From the NCBI GenBank assembly GCA_964386635.1, contig CAYLRO010000010.1:1-64000 (forward strand): a stretch of DNA of 64,000 nucleotides, in the 5' to 3' direction. The translations under genes and the position numbers were made by a program. The stretch's first letter is position 1. Each line of letters begins with the position of its first letter. The stretch is from Sabulitectum sp964386635 (GTDB lineage Bacteria > Fermentibacterota > Fermentibacteria > Fermentibacterales > JCC-6). Positions 17,094 through 24,354 of this stretch are shown piece by piece. The notes under the pieces were generated by a model that ran no database searches, had not been told where the DNA came from, and was given only the letters and a program-made list of their open reading frames with translations.

Positions 17094-17837
17094 GTGTCAA
17101 TTCTGCCTGTTATAGATCTTCATTCGCACATTGTTCCAGGGGTGGATGATGGCGCAAGAAACTTTGAGGAGTCTGCTAAAATCCTTGATAATATGGAGCA
17201 ATCCTACACTGATGGATCCATAGTCGTATTCACACCTCACTATTCAGTTAATATGCCCGCAAAATTAACTGCAGGCAGAAATAGAAGAGTAACAGAGTAT
17301 ATAAAATATCTATCTGATAAATACAGTTATAATATCATATCAGCAGGAGAACTTCTGCTGAGGGGTTTGTCTCAGCGCAACCTGGAGCAGGCAAGGTATC
17401 CCGGAACAGGATGGGTGCTTGTTGAGTTTTCAAGCAGGGTCGGATGGTTAAAAACACTATTATGCATCAGAAGGATTATCAGGAAGGGCTACTCTCCTCT
17501 AATCGCCCATCCGGAAAGGTATCACTGGTGCAGAAGGAAGAACAGCCGTCTGGTTGTTCTCTCCAGGATGGGATGTGGAGCTCTTTTAAGTGCCAGATCT
17601 TTAAAGAATAGAAGGTGTGCCCCTGTGGCAAGAAAACTGCTTGAAGCAGGTCTGGTTCATGGGATTGCAAGTGACACCCATTCTCCGGATGACTACATTC
17701 TTGACTCCAGACTAAGGTCACTGGTTGAAAAATACTCCTGTATCTCATGGAACAGGTTGACTTTCGAGAACCCCCGGATAATCCTGGAGGATGAGATGCT
17801 TCCTGCGCTCCCTCTCCATGGAAGGGATACCCCATGA
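17094..17837 (+). CDS. PHP-family tyrosine-protein phosphatase, CpsB/YwqE type
   Basis: A 247-residue metal-dependent phosphatase. The PHP motifs are visible: DLHSHIVPGVDDG at residues 8-20, TPHY near 47, VEFS, IAHPERY near 139-145 and the C-terminal GIASDTHSPDD. CpsB-type enzymes dephosphorylate the tyrosine kinase that controls capsule or exopolysaccharide length. The GTG at 17094 has GAAGGGA almost touching it, so the exact start is uncertain (an ATT six bases on is better spaced). It opens a run with rfbD, gmhA and a flippase-like gene, in keeping with surface-glycan synthesis. Confidence 0.85.
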   Translation: MSILPVIDLHSHIVPGVDDGARNFEESAKILDNMEQSYTDGSIVVFTPHYSVNMPAKLTAGRNRRVTEYIKYLSDKYSYNIISAGELLLRGLSQRNLEQARYPGTGWVLVEFSSRVGWLKTLLCIRRIIRKGYSPLIAHPERYHWCRRKNSRLVVLSRMGCGALLSARSLKNRRCAPVARKLLEAGLVHGIASDTHSPDDYILDSRLRSLVEKYSCISWNRLTFENPRIILEDEMLPALPLHGRDTP

Positions 17838-18634
17838 AGAGAATTCTGGTTACCGGTGCCCGGGGAATGCTTGGCACCGAGCTGGTAAGAAAACTTGGAA
17901 ATAGATGCTCAGGCAGTGATCTCCCCGACTTTGATGTGACTGTGATGGATTCTGTACGGTCCAGGGTGTCAGATTACAAACCCCATGTAATAATCAACGC
18001 GGCAGCCATTACTGATGTGGATTATTGCGAGATCAACCCGGAGGAAGCCGAGAAGGTTCACTGTGGCGGTGTTGAAAACCTCTGTGCATCCGGCACCAGA
18101 GTGATAACTCTCTCAACGGATCATGTTTTCACAGACGGTCTTGGAATACCCATAAATGAATCCTCAGAGACCAATCCCGTCAATCAGTATGCCAGGGGTA
18201 AATTGAAAGGTGAGCTGATCGCTCTGGAAAACCCCGGAAACTGCGTTGTAAGAACTTCATGGCTCTTCGGAGAAAAAGGTATGCTGCCCAGGTTTGTTGA
18301 GAAACTGAATTCAGACAGTGAGATAAGAGCAGTTGCAGACCAGACCTCATGCATAACTTTTGTTGAATCTCTCGCTGATGCTCTAATCCTCATGGCCTTT
18401 GATGAATCCATGTCAGGCTTGTATCATTGCGTTAACCCCGGAGCAGTTTCTCCCTTCACCCTGGCTTGTCGATTGAGCGTAAGACTGGGGCGGGGAAGGG
18501 TTACTCCAATTAACTGGGAATCTCTGGGTCTTGCGGCTCCAAGACCTGTATGGTCAGTTCTGGGAACAGAGAGATCTGTGAACCTGCCCCCACTGGAAGA
18601 GGCGTTGGAATCATGTCTGAAAAGAATGCTGTAA
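17834..18634 (+). CDS. rfbD: dTDP-4-dehydrorhamnose reductase-like SDR protein (RmlD)
   Basis: A 266-residue short-chain dehydrogenase of the RmlD_sub_bind family. The NAD(P)-binding motif VTGARGMLG is at residues 6-14, the STDHVFTDG segment is the family's serine region, and the YARGKLKGE motif supplies the catalytic Tyr and Lys. It would reduce dTDP-4-keto-rhamnose to dTDP-L-rhamnose for glycan assembly. rfbA, rfbB and rfbC are not in the window, so a related nucleotide sugar is possible. It overlaps both neighbours. Confidence 0.85.
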   Translation: MKRILVTGARGMLGTELVRKLGNRCSGSDLPDFDVTVMDSVRSRVSDYKPHVIINAAAITDVDYCEINPEEAEKVHCGGVENLCASGTRVITLSTDHVFTDGLGIPINESSETNPVNQYARGKLKGELIALENPGNCVVRTSWLFGEKGMLPRFVEKLNSDSEIRAVADQTSCITFVESLADALILMAFDESMSGLYHCVNPGAVSPFTLACRLSVRLGRGRVTPINWESLGLAAPRPVWSVLGTERSVNLPPLEEALESCLKRML

Positions 18635-19182
18635 AAGATTACATTAATAGAGCTTCGGAAACACTCCAGCAATTTGATGCAGACGCTGTTGTTTCTATTT
18701 CAAAGGAGATTTCCAGCTGTGTTTTCAGCTCAGGAAAGATTCTTATCTGCGGCAACGGCGGATCCGCTGCTGACGCTTCTCACCTTGCAGGTGAGCTTAT
18801 CGGCAGATTCAGATCGGAGAGGATACCTGTACCTGCCATTGCCCTTACCACAGACCCTGCGGTTATTACAGCTCTTGGAAACGATTACGGATACAGTGCT
18901 GTTTTTCAAAGGCAGGTTGAAGCACTGGGTTCTCCCGGAGACATTCTCGTTGCAATTACCACCAGTGGCTCCAGTGAGAACATTGTTTCAGCAGGTAAGA
19001 CTGCAAGGAAGAAAGGGATGAAGGTAATAGCATTCACTTCAAGCTTATGCGAGAATGCTCCCTGGGCTGACATTCACTGGAAAGCTTCCTGTCCTGAGAC
19101 CAGCCATTCACAGGAGCAGATGCTCGTGGTATTCCATGCTCTGTGTTTCGGGCTGGAGGCTGCTCTTGCAGAAAAAGACTAA
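18613..19182 (+). CDS. gmhA: phosphoheptose isomerase-like SIS-domain protein
   Basis: A 189-residue SIS-fold protein. The GNGGSAADASHLAGEL motif is diagnostic for GmhA, which converts sedoheptulose 7-phosphate to D-glycero-D-manno-heptose 7-phosphate for LPS or glycoprotein heptose. The later TTSGSSENIVSA and the C-terminal SHSQEQMLVVFHALC segment with its metal-binding histidines also fit. ATG at 18613 gives the usual length; a longer start at 18550 would overlap rfbD by 85 bases. Even so it overlaps rfbD by 22 bases. Confidence 0.9.
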   Translation: MSEKNAVKDYINRASETLQQFDADAVVSISKEISSCVFSSGKILICGNGGSAADASHLAGELIGRFRSERIPVPAIALTTDPAVITALGNDYGYSAVFQRQVEALGSPGDILVAITTSGSSENIVSAGKTARKKGMKVIAFTSSLCENAPWADIHWKASCPETSHSQEQMLVVFHALCFGLEAALAEKD

Positions 19183-20158
19183 AAGTGCTCTGAAGTTTGT
19201 TCTCGGCCTGCTCATTGCAGCTGTAACCATCTGGCTTACATTCAGAAAAACTGATTGGAACAGACTGGAGGCTATCCTTTCATCAGCTGGCTGGGGTTAT
19301 GCTCTGGCAGTTCTTCCCGCCCTTGCCCTGAGTTACATATTAAGGATCTTCAGATGGACAACACTTCTTGCACCTGTTAAAAAAGTTAAAAAGATTACAG
19401 CAGCTTCACCTCTCCTTACCGGCTTCATGCTTAACAGCGTACTCCCTGGAAGACTCGGTGAGTTTGCCAGATCAGCTCTGCTTTCCAGAAAGACCGATAT
19501 CCCTTTTGCATCAGTGTTTGCTACTGTTGTGGTTGCCCGGCTTTTTGACGGACTTGCACTTACAGGTCTTGCTCTGGTTGTCATGGGAGCCATGTGGTCT
19601 TCTCTTTCTCATGCTGTAAGAGGGGGTCTCATTGCCGCAGGATGCGGTTATCTTGCAGTGCTTCTGATCCTTCTGGCTCTTCGCAGGTGGCACCGGCGCA
19701 CAGTTTCATTGCTTGTATGGCCTGTCAGGAAATTCAAACTGTACGGATTTGCTGCTAAGCTTGAAAAGGCTCTTCTGGATTTTGCCAATGGACTTGATGT
19801 TCTGAAAGACCCTGTTGAAATGCTGAAAGTTGCGGCATTTTCCGCTGGTATCTGGCTCTCTCTCTGCATGTCGATCATACCGGTTTTCGCAGCACTGGGA
19901 ATGGATTGGAACTGGTACTACCCTCCGCTTGTTCTGGTGCTTGCCGGCTTCGGAATGCTTATTCCAACCCCTGCAGGTGCGGGAACAGTGCATTATGCAC
20001 TTGGGGTTCTTTTCCCGGCAATTACCGGAGTCCCTGGAGACCAGGCCAAGGTGATGGCAATATTCTTTCACGCTACACAGTTTCTGCCTGTAATTGCTGC
20101 AGGTCTTGTGGCCTCAAAGGGTAATCTCAGGAAGCTGGATGAGGTTAAAGGAACTTGA
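19166..20158 (+). CDS. lysylphosphatidylglycerol-synthase-type membrane protein (UPF0104/AglD-like flippase)
   Basis: A 330-residue polytopic protein with about eight membrane segments. The family's PGRLGEFARSALL motif (residues about 92-104) and the C-terminal FGMLIPTPAGAGTVHYAL segment mark the LPG_synthase_TM family (PF03706), which includes flippases and glycan-linked membrane proteins. TTG at 19166 is chosen because GGAGG lies six bases upstream; the longer ATG frame at 19055 overlaps gmhA heavily. With gmhA and rfbD in the same run, lipid-linked glycan transport is the likely job. Confidence 0.82.
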   Translation: MQKKTKSALKFVLGLLIAAVTIWLTFRKTDWNRLEAILSSAGWGYALAVLPALALSYILRIFRWTTLLAPVKKVKKITAASPLLTGFMLNSVLPGRLGEFARSALLSRKTDIPFASVFATVVVARLFDGLALTGLALVVMGAMWSSLSHAVRGGLIAAGCGYLAVLLILLALRRWHRRTVSLLVWPVRKFKLYGFAAKLEKALLDFANGLDVLKDPVEMLKVAAFSAGIWLSLCMSIIPVFAALGMDWNWYYPPLVLVLAGFGMLIPTPAGAGTVHYALGVLFPAITGVPGDQAKVMAIFFHATQFLPVIAAGLVASKGNLRKLDEVKGT

Positions 20159-20182
20159 GAGTATTGCCCTGTGTATTATAAT
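20155..20182 (+). promoter_or_regulatory. promoter for the FmdB-like gene
   Basis: TTGAGA (20155-20160) and a consensus TATAAT (20177-20182) with a 16-base spacer lie about 38 bases before the ATG at 20221. The -35 overlaps the last codons of the flippase-like gene. Confidence 0.6.
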
Positions 20183-20220
20183 TCAGCCTTGAAATCCAAA
20201 GAGATTGAGAGAGGAAATAA

Positions 20221-20469
20221 ATGCCTACCTACGAATATGAGTGCGAGAAATGCGGATACAGATATGAAAATTTTCAGAGCATGTCTGCAGAACCTGATAA
20301 AGAATGTCCTGAATGCGGCGGAAGTGTAAGAAGGCTTATAGGTGCCGGCGCCGGTTTGATCTTCAAAGGTGACGGGTTTTATCAGACAGATTACAAGAAG
20401 CCTTCCAAGCCGGTTTCGGAATGCTCAAGCTGTCCCACCTGTCCTTCCTGCTCTGCAGCAAAGAAATAA
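20221..20469 (+). CDS. FmdB-type zinc-ribbon protein
   Basis: An 82-residue protein with the N-terminal zinc ribbon PTYEYECEKCGYRYE...CPECGG (two CxxC pairs within about 27 residues), the hallmark of the FmdB/YfcI regulatory-like family PF09723. A cysteine-rich tail CSSCPTCPSC adds a second potential metal site. GAGAGGAAATA precedes the ATG. The function of the family is not established. Confidence 0.88.
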   Translation: MPTYEYECEKCGYRYENFQSMSAEPDKECPECGGSVRRLIGAGAGLIFKGDGFYQTDYKKPSKPVSECSSCPTCPSCSAAKK

Positions 20470-20495
20470 AAAAAGGGCGCCCTGCAGGGCGCCCT
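20466..20495 (-). terminator. bidirectional palindromic terminator
   Basis: Bases 20474-20495 form a perfect 22-base palindrome (arm AGGGCGCCCTG). On the minus strand it is followed by about seven T residues, a classic intrinsic terminator for the lipoprotein gene at 20511-20978. It also lies five bases after the FmdB-like stop and may end that gene, although the plus-strand side lacks a T run. Confidence 0.85.
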
Positions 20496-20510
20496 GAAAA
20501 CAACTGTCTG

Positions 20511-20978
20511 TTACATTCCCATCATGTCGCCGAGCTTCCACTCGCCGTTCTCAAGGGTAAGCTCTACCTCTTCGGTTTCGCCATCGATTGTAACAGGAAC
20601 CATTGCCGCTTCACCATCGATAACAGCTTCGCCTATTTCGACATTGCTGAAGTCAGGCATTTCAGCCATAAGCATTTCGCTGGAGAACATCTTTGTGATG
20701 AAATCGCCGGCATCCATGCCCTCGATCTCCTCAGCGGTGATCTCAATGCCCATCATGGCCATGAAAGCAGCGCTTTCTTCAGGGGCGGCCTTCATCTCTT
20801 CGATCTGACCGTTAAGTTCTTCTACGGCTTCTGCTGAAAGGCAGCTGATGAGGGCATCGCCGTCACCGTTTTCGAGAGCATCAATGGCTTTCTGAACAAC
20901 AGCGTCGGGTGTTCCGCCACCGCCGCATGCGATTGCCAGTACGAATACCGCTGCAAATGCAAGGGCAAACTTCTTCAT
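20511..20978 (-). CDS. small acidic lipoprotein of unknown function
   Basis: A 155-residue lipoprotein (signal ending AIAC, Cys about residue 18). The mature part (VVQKAIDALENGDGDALISCLSAE to the C-terminal EEVELTLENGEWKLGDMMG) has the helix-then-sheet order and VELTLENGEWKL ending of DUF4878-like NTF2-fold lipoproteins. It is strongly acidic and methionine-rich in the middle (SSEMLMAEMPD). AGGAGGGACTGTACAG precedes the ATG. It is divergent from the binding-protein gene at 21199. Confidence 0.82.
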   Translation of the reverse strand: MKKFALAFAAVFVLAIACGGGGTPDAVVQKAIDALENGDGDALISCLSAEAVEELNGQIEEMKAAPEESAAFMAMMGIEITAEEIEGMDAGDFITKMFSSEMLMAEMPDFSNVEIGEAVIDGEAAMVPVTIDGETEEVELTLENGEWKLGDMMGM

Positions 20979-21007
20979 CTGTACAGTCCCTCCTGTTTAC
21001 AGTTTTA

Positions 21008-21072
21008 GGGCTAACCGTTAACCCAGTCAACTTCGTTTCTTCCGATGCGAAAACATCGTGCGGGTGATTATA
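21008..21072 (-). promoter_or_regulatory. promoter and dyad in the lipoprotein leader
   Basis: Reading the minus strand, a consensus TATAAT lies at 21072-21067 with only a weak TTTCCC at -35. Between it and the start are a hairpin CGATG-N6-CATCG (around 21044-21059) and a near-perfect dyad GGGTTAAC-n-GTTAGCCC (21024-21008, one mismatch). The leader would be about 80 bases. Confidence 0.45.
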
Positions 21073-21126
21073 GCCATTTTTATACAGAGGGGAAATACCT
21101 AGAAGACCGTTCTTATTCTCTTCAGG

Positions 21127-21151
21127 TGTAACCCATATATTATGTGTTACA
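21127..21151 (+). promoter_or_regulatory. operator-like 25-bp inverted repeat
   Basis: TGTAACCCAT (21127-21136) and ATGTGTTACA (21142-21151) are inverted repeats with one mismatch in ten and a 5-base A/T centre. It lies 47 bases before the CTG start of the sugar-type binding protein. The size and symmetry fit a dimeric repressor site of the LacI/GntR kind; no such regulator gene is in the window. Confidence 0.5.
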
Positions 21152-21198
21152 TTTTTCCTCTGAACCGGAACACTAACCATAAATGAAGGGGGGCTGCT

Positions 21199-22509
21199 CT
21201 GAAACACTCAGCTGCTGTTCTGGCAGGTATTCTTTTCTGCATTTCATGTGGAGGGAGCAGCGGTTCAGGTCAGGGACCTGTTCAGGTTGTTTTCTGGCAC
21301 GCCATGGGCGGTCCTCTGGGAGATATGCTGGAAGATTCACTTATTGCAGAGTTCAACCGTGAGAATCCGGACATTGAGATAGTTCCTGTATGCATGGGGA
21401 ATTACCGGGCTCTCAGCCAGAAGATCATGGCCGGTGTAATGGCCGGTTCTCCCCCTGCCCTTGCTCAGGCTTACGAAACCTGGACTGCTCAGCTTATTCG
21501 GGGCGGGGCTCTTGTACCGCTTGATTCTCTCATGGAAACTGATGAGACATATACAGATGAGATGTGGGAGGATTTCTTTCCTGTGTTTCAGGCAAACAAC
21601 ACATTTGACGGAAGAATATTCAGCTTCCCTTTTAACAAAAGCGTTCCTCTTATCTATTACAACGTGGATCGTTACGACAGTCTGGGTATCCAACCTGCTC
21701 GCAGCTGGGAAGAGCAGAGGGAACAGCTTCATATGCTCACCTCTGATGTGAACAGAGATGGAGACATGCTTGACAGCGAAGACCGGTGGGGCACGGCATT
21801 CGGAACATCAGTCTGGACATTTGAGTGTCTTCTTGCACAGGCGGGAGGGTCCCTTCTCAATCAAGATTCAACGGCTACTGCTTTCCATTCCCCGGAGGGT
21901 GTTGCCGCACTGGACTACATGACCACTCTGCTGTACAGAGATTCCACAGCATATCTGACTTCCGGTTATGATCACCAGAAGGCATTTTCAGAGGGCAGGG
22001 TCGCAATGGTTCAGGGATCTGTCACAAGCCTTGCCTTCATGATCAAGGATATGGAGAGAAGAGCCGAGAGTGGTCTTTCCACTTTTACCATCGGCACTGC
22101 TCCGCTGCCTTCAGGGGAACAGCAGGGGGTTTATATTGCAGGGACGAATGTGATTCTGTTCCGCAACCAGGATCCAGTTGTTGTTCAGGCGGGATGGAGA
22201 TTTATCAAATGGTTTACCCAGCCGGATATACAGGCAAGATGGTTTGCGGGAAGCGGGTATCTCCCTGCAAAGATAAGCAGTCTTGAACAGCCTGCTCTTC
22301 TTGAAAAGATTGAATTGTATCCAGGTCTTCAAGAGGTGCTGGAGCAGCTTAATTACGCTGTATTCGAGCCCCAGATTACTGCCTGGTACGACGGAAGAGA
22401 GTTTCTTTCAGAGTCAGTTGAAATTGTACTTTACGGCAGAATGACGCCTGACGAAGCGCTTTCCAGAGCTGCTGAACTGGCTGATGCCGAGATAAGAACA
22501 GGCCGATAG
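21199..22509 (+). CDS. extracellular solute-binding lipoprotein, sugar ABC type, CTG start
   Basis: A 436-residue family 1 solute-binding protein. The mature region starts VQVVFWHAMGGP, followed by LIAEFNRENPDIEIVPVCMG, PALAQAYETW and later RVAMVQGSVTS, the usual pattern of maltose/glycerol-phosphate-type binding proteins (PF01547/PF13416). The first ATG in frame (21304) would remove the export signal. Upstream in the same frame lies a lipoprotein signal (AAVLAGILFCISCGG) bounded by a TGA at 21184, with no ATG, GTG or TTG. CTG at 21199, five bases after AAGGGGGG, is therefore the best start. No permease or ATPase gene is beside it. Confidence 0.82.
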   Translation: MKHSAAVLAGILFCISCGGSSGSGQGPVQVVFWHAMGGPLGDMLEDSLIAEFNRENPDIEIVPVCMGNYRALSQKIMAGVMAGSPPALAQAYETWTAQLIRGGALVPLDSLMETDETYTDEMWEDFFPVFQANNTFDGRIFSFPFNKSVPLIYYNVDRYDSLGIQPARSWEEQREQLHMLTSDVNRDGDMLDSEDRWGTAFGTSVWTFECLLAQAGGSLLNQDSTATAFHSPEGVAALDYMTTLLYRDSTAYLTSGYDHQKAFSEGRVAMVQGSVTSLAFMIKDMERRAESGLSTFTIGTAPLPSGEQQGVYIAGTNVILFRNQDPVVVQAGWRFIKWFTQPDIQARWFAGSGYLPAKISSLEQPALLEKIELYPGLQEVLEQLNYAVFEPQITAWYDGREFLSESVEIVLYGRMTPDEALSRAAELADAEIRTGR

Positions 22510-22528
22510 GCCGGAAGAGGGAGGAATG

Positions 22529-23533
22529 ATGATCAAGGCTATTCTGCCGGTGATGCTGCTTTGCAGCCTGGCCGGTGCTCAAGTTCTTACCATTGCAGAA
22601 GCAAGGCAGGACAGTGACGGCGATGGAATACCTGATCTCCTTGGGGAGACTGTTACAATCAGCGGTATAGCAACATGTGAAACGAATCTCTTCTCCACGT
22701 CAGGAGTTAGTTTTTACGTTCAGGATGCCACAGCGGGAGTAAATATCTACGCTTTCGAGGCACCTTCTGATCTCAGCCCGGGTGAGGAATGGGAGATAAC
22801 AGGAGAGATACTGCAGTACAACGGGTTGACAGAACTGTCACCGGAATCTGTAGACGATTACCAGTATGTGGGTAATCCAGGAATGCCTGCTCCGATACAG
22901 ATGCTTCGCAGTCAGCCTGTTTCTGAACCTCTTGAGGGAATGCTTCTTGCCGCGGGAGATCAGGCACTGGTACAGTGGCTTACAGTAGCTACCGCTCCTT
23001 CATACGCTGGAGGGGGTTACAATTTCGATGTATGGAACGGACAGACAGTTATCCCGGTGAGAGTCGGTGAAACTACCGGTATTGATCTCACAGGTGTAAT
23101 CGAGGGCACCAGACTTTTCCTTAAGGGTATTGGCGGGCAGTATGACTCCACGGAACCATACGACACAGGATATCAGCTTCTTCCAAGGTATCAGGAGGAT
23201 GTTATAGTTTACAACCCTTCTGTGGAGAGTTATTTCCACCTGGACATCACCGGAAATCCTTTTGCCCCAAGCATAGGTGAAACTTCCATTGTGGAGTACG
23301 GAGGTCCCCAGGGTGTGCGTTTCAACCTTACACTCTTCGACAGGGCCGGGAGAGACCTGACGCATCTGGCAACCAACTCACCTGCAGGTGATATCATTGC
23401 CTGGGACGGCCGTGATGACTGGAATGAATACCTCCCCATGGGACAGTACATTCTCTGTCTTGAAGCAATTTATCCTGATGGTGACAGACTTACAACAACA
23501 GAGACCGTGGTCATCGCGGCTCCGCTGGAATAG
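22529..23533 (+). CDS. exported OB-fold-like protein with C-terminal FlgD-type Ig domain
   Basis: A 334-residue exported protein (signal MIKAILPVMLLCSLAGAQ). Residues about 20-110 (TIAEARQDSDGDGIPDLLGETVTISGIAT, then VSFYVQDATAGVNIY) match the OB-fold style found in extracellular nucleases such as YhcR and in DUF5689-like domains; a DxDGDGIPD calcium-type loop is present. The last ~80 residues (VRFNLTLFDRAGRDL, GDIIAWDGRDDWNEYLPMGQYILCL) resemble the FlgD/Ig-like domain at the end of exported proteins. ATG 22529 has better spacing to GAGGGAGG than ATG 22526. It is first of five exported genes running to 29601. Confidence 0.7.
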   Translation: MIKAILPVMLLCSLAGAQVLTIAEARQDSDGDGIPDLLGETVTISGIATCETNLFSTSGVSFYVQDATAGVNIYAFEAPSDLSPGEEWEITGEILQYNGLTELSPESVDDYQYVGNPGMPAPIQMLRSQPVSEPLEGMLLAAGDQALVQWLTVATAPSYAGGGYNFDVWNGQTVIPVRVGETTGIDLTGVIEGTRLFLKGIGGQYDSTEPYDTGYQLLPRYQEDVIVYNPSVESYFHLDITGNPFAPSIGETSIVEYGGPQGVRFNLTLFDRAGRDLTHLATNSPAGDIIAWDGRDDWNEYLPMGQYILCLEAIYPDGDRLTTTETVVIAAPLE

Positions 23534-23541
23534 GAGGGGAC

Positions 23542-24354
23542 ATGAGATTACTTACAGCAGCAGCCCTTCTCTGTATTGCTCTGCCGGCAATTGGAGCCTT
23601 TGAGGAGATGGAACTCGGTATACCAGGAATGGCAATGGGAGGAACCGGTGTAGTACTTAACGGTATTCAGGGTGTTCTCTGGAATCCTGCTTCAGTGGCA
23701 GACCTTCAGGGAACTGAAATAACTGTTTCAGGTAAGCTGCCCTACACTGACTTCGATTTTGCAACAGCCGGCCTGGACGGCGGAACACCTGTTACTGCCA
23801 ACTGGAACCTGGCAGGCAGTGCCAGATTTTTCGGCGGCGACCTTTACACAGAGCAGATCCTTGCTGTTACAGCTGCGGGAAAACTCACAAGGGATCTCTC
23901 TTTCGGTATTCAGCCGGTGGTTTCAAGAGTTGCCATCGAAGACGGGGTGAGCAGCTACGGGTCTTCAATGGCATTTTCAGTCAATGCAGGTTTCAAAGTT
24001 AATATGTATGACCGGTGGTCATTCGCCGCAGCTGTCAAGAATCCCTTCGAGTCCAGAATTGGTGATTCGGAGGAACTGATGCACAGGCAGATGGATGCGG
24101 GAGTTTCCTACGAGCCTGCTACTGGTATGGTAACAGCCTTTGCTCTTTCCCGTGATTTCAGAGGAACCAGGGTCAGAGTGGGAGGTGCTCTTCCGCTGGG
24201 TCCTCTTACAGTTTATGCCGGTGCTCTCAGTGGACCCTCGGTGTTTACAGGGGGATTCTCCGCTCAGGTCAGGGGTATCGAAGTTTCCTATGCAGCTCAG
24301 ACTCATCCGGAACTCAGCCTTACCCATGCATTCGGGGTGAGATATGCTTTTTAG
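23542..24354 (+). CDS. PorV/UPF0164-like outer-membrane protein
   Basis: A 270-residue exported protein (signal MRLLTAAALLCIALPAIGA). It shows the GIPGMAMGGTGVVL...GVLWNPASVADL motif typical of PorV/FadL-like outer-membrane proteins of FCB bacteria, followed by regular beta-strands and a final LTHAFGVRYAF strand with terminal Phe, a barrel-assembly signal. AGGAGGGGAC precedes the ATG. The next gene overlaps it by 11 bases. Confidence 0.75.
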   Translation: MRLLTAAALLCIALPAIGAFEEMELGIPGMAMGGTGVVLNGIQGVLWNPASVADLQGTEITVSGKLPYTDFDFATAGLDGGTPVTANWNLAGSARFFGGDLYTEQILAVTAAGKLTRDLSFGIQPVVSRVAIEDGVSSYGSSMAFSVNAGFKVNMYDRWSFAAAVKNPFESRIGDSEELMHRQMDAGVSYEPATGMVTAFALSRDFRGTRVRVGGALPLGPLTVYAGALSGPSVFTGGFSAQVRGIEVSYAAQTHPELSLTHAFGVRYAF

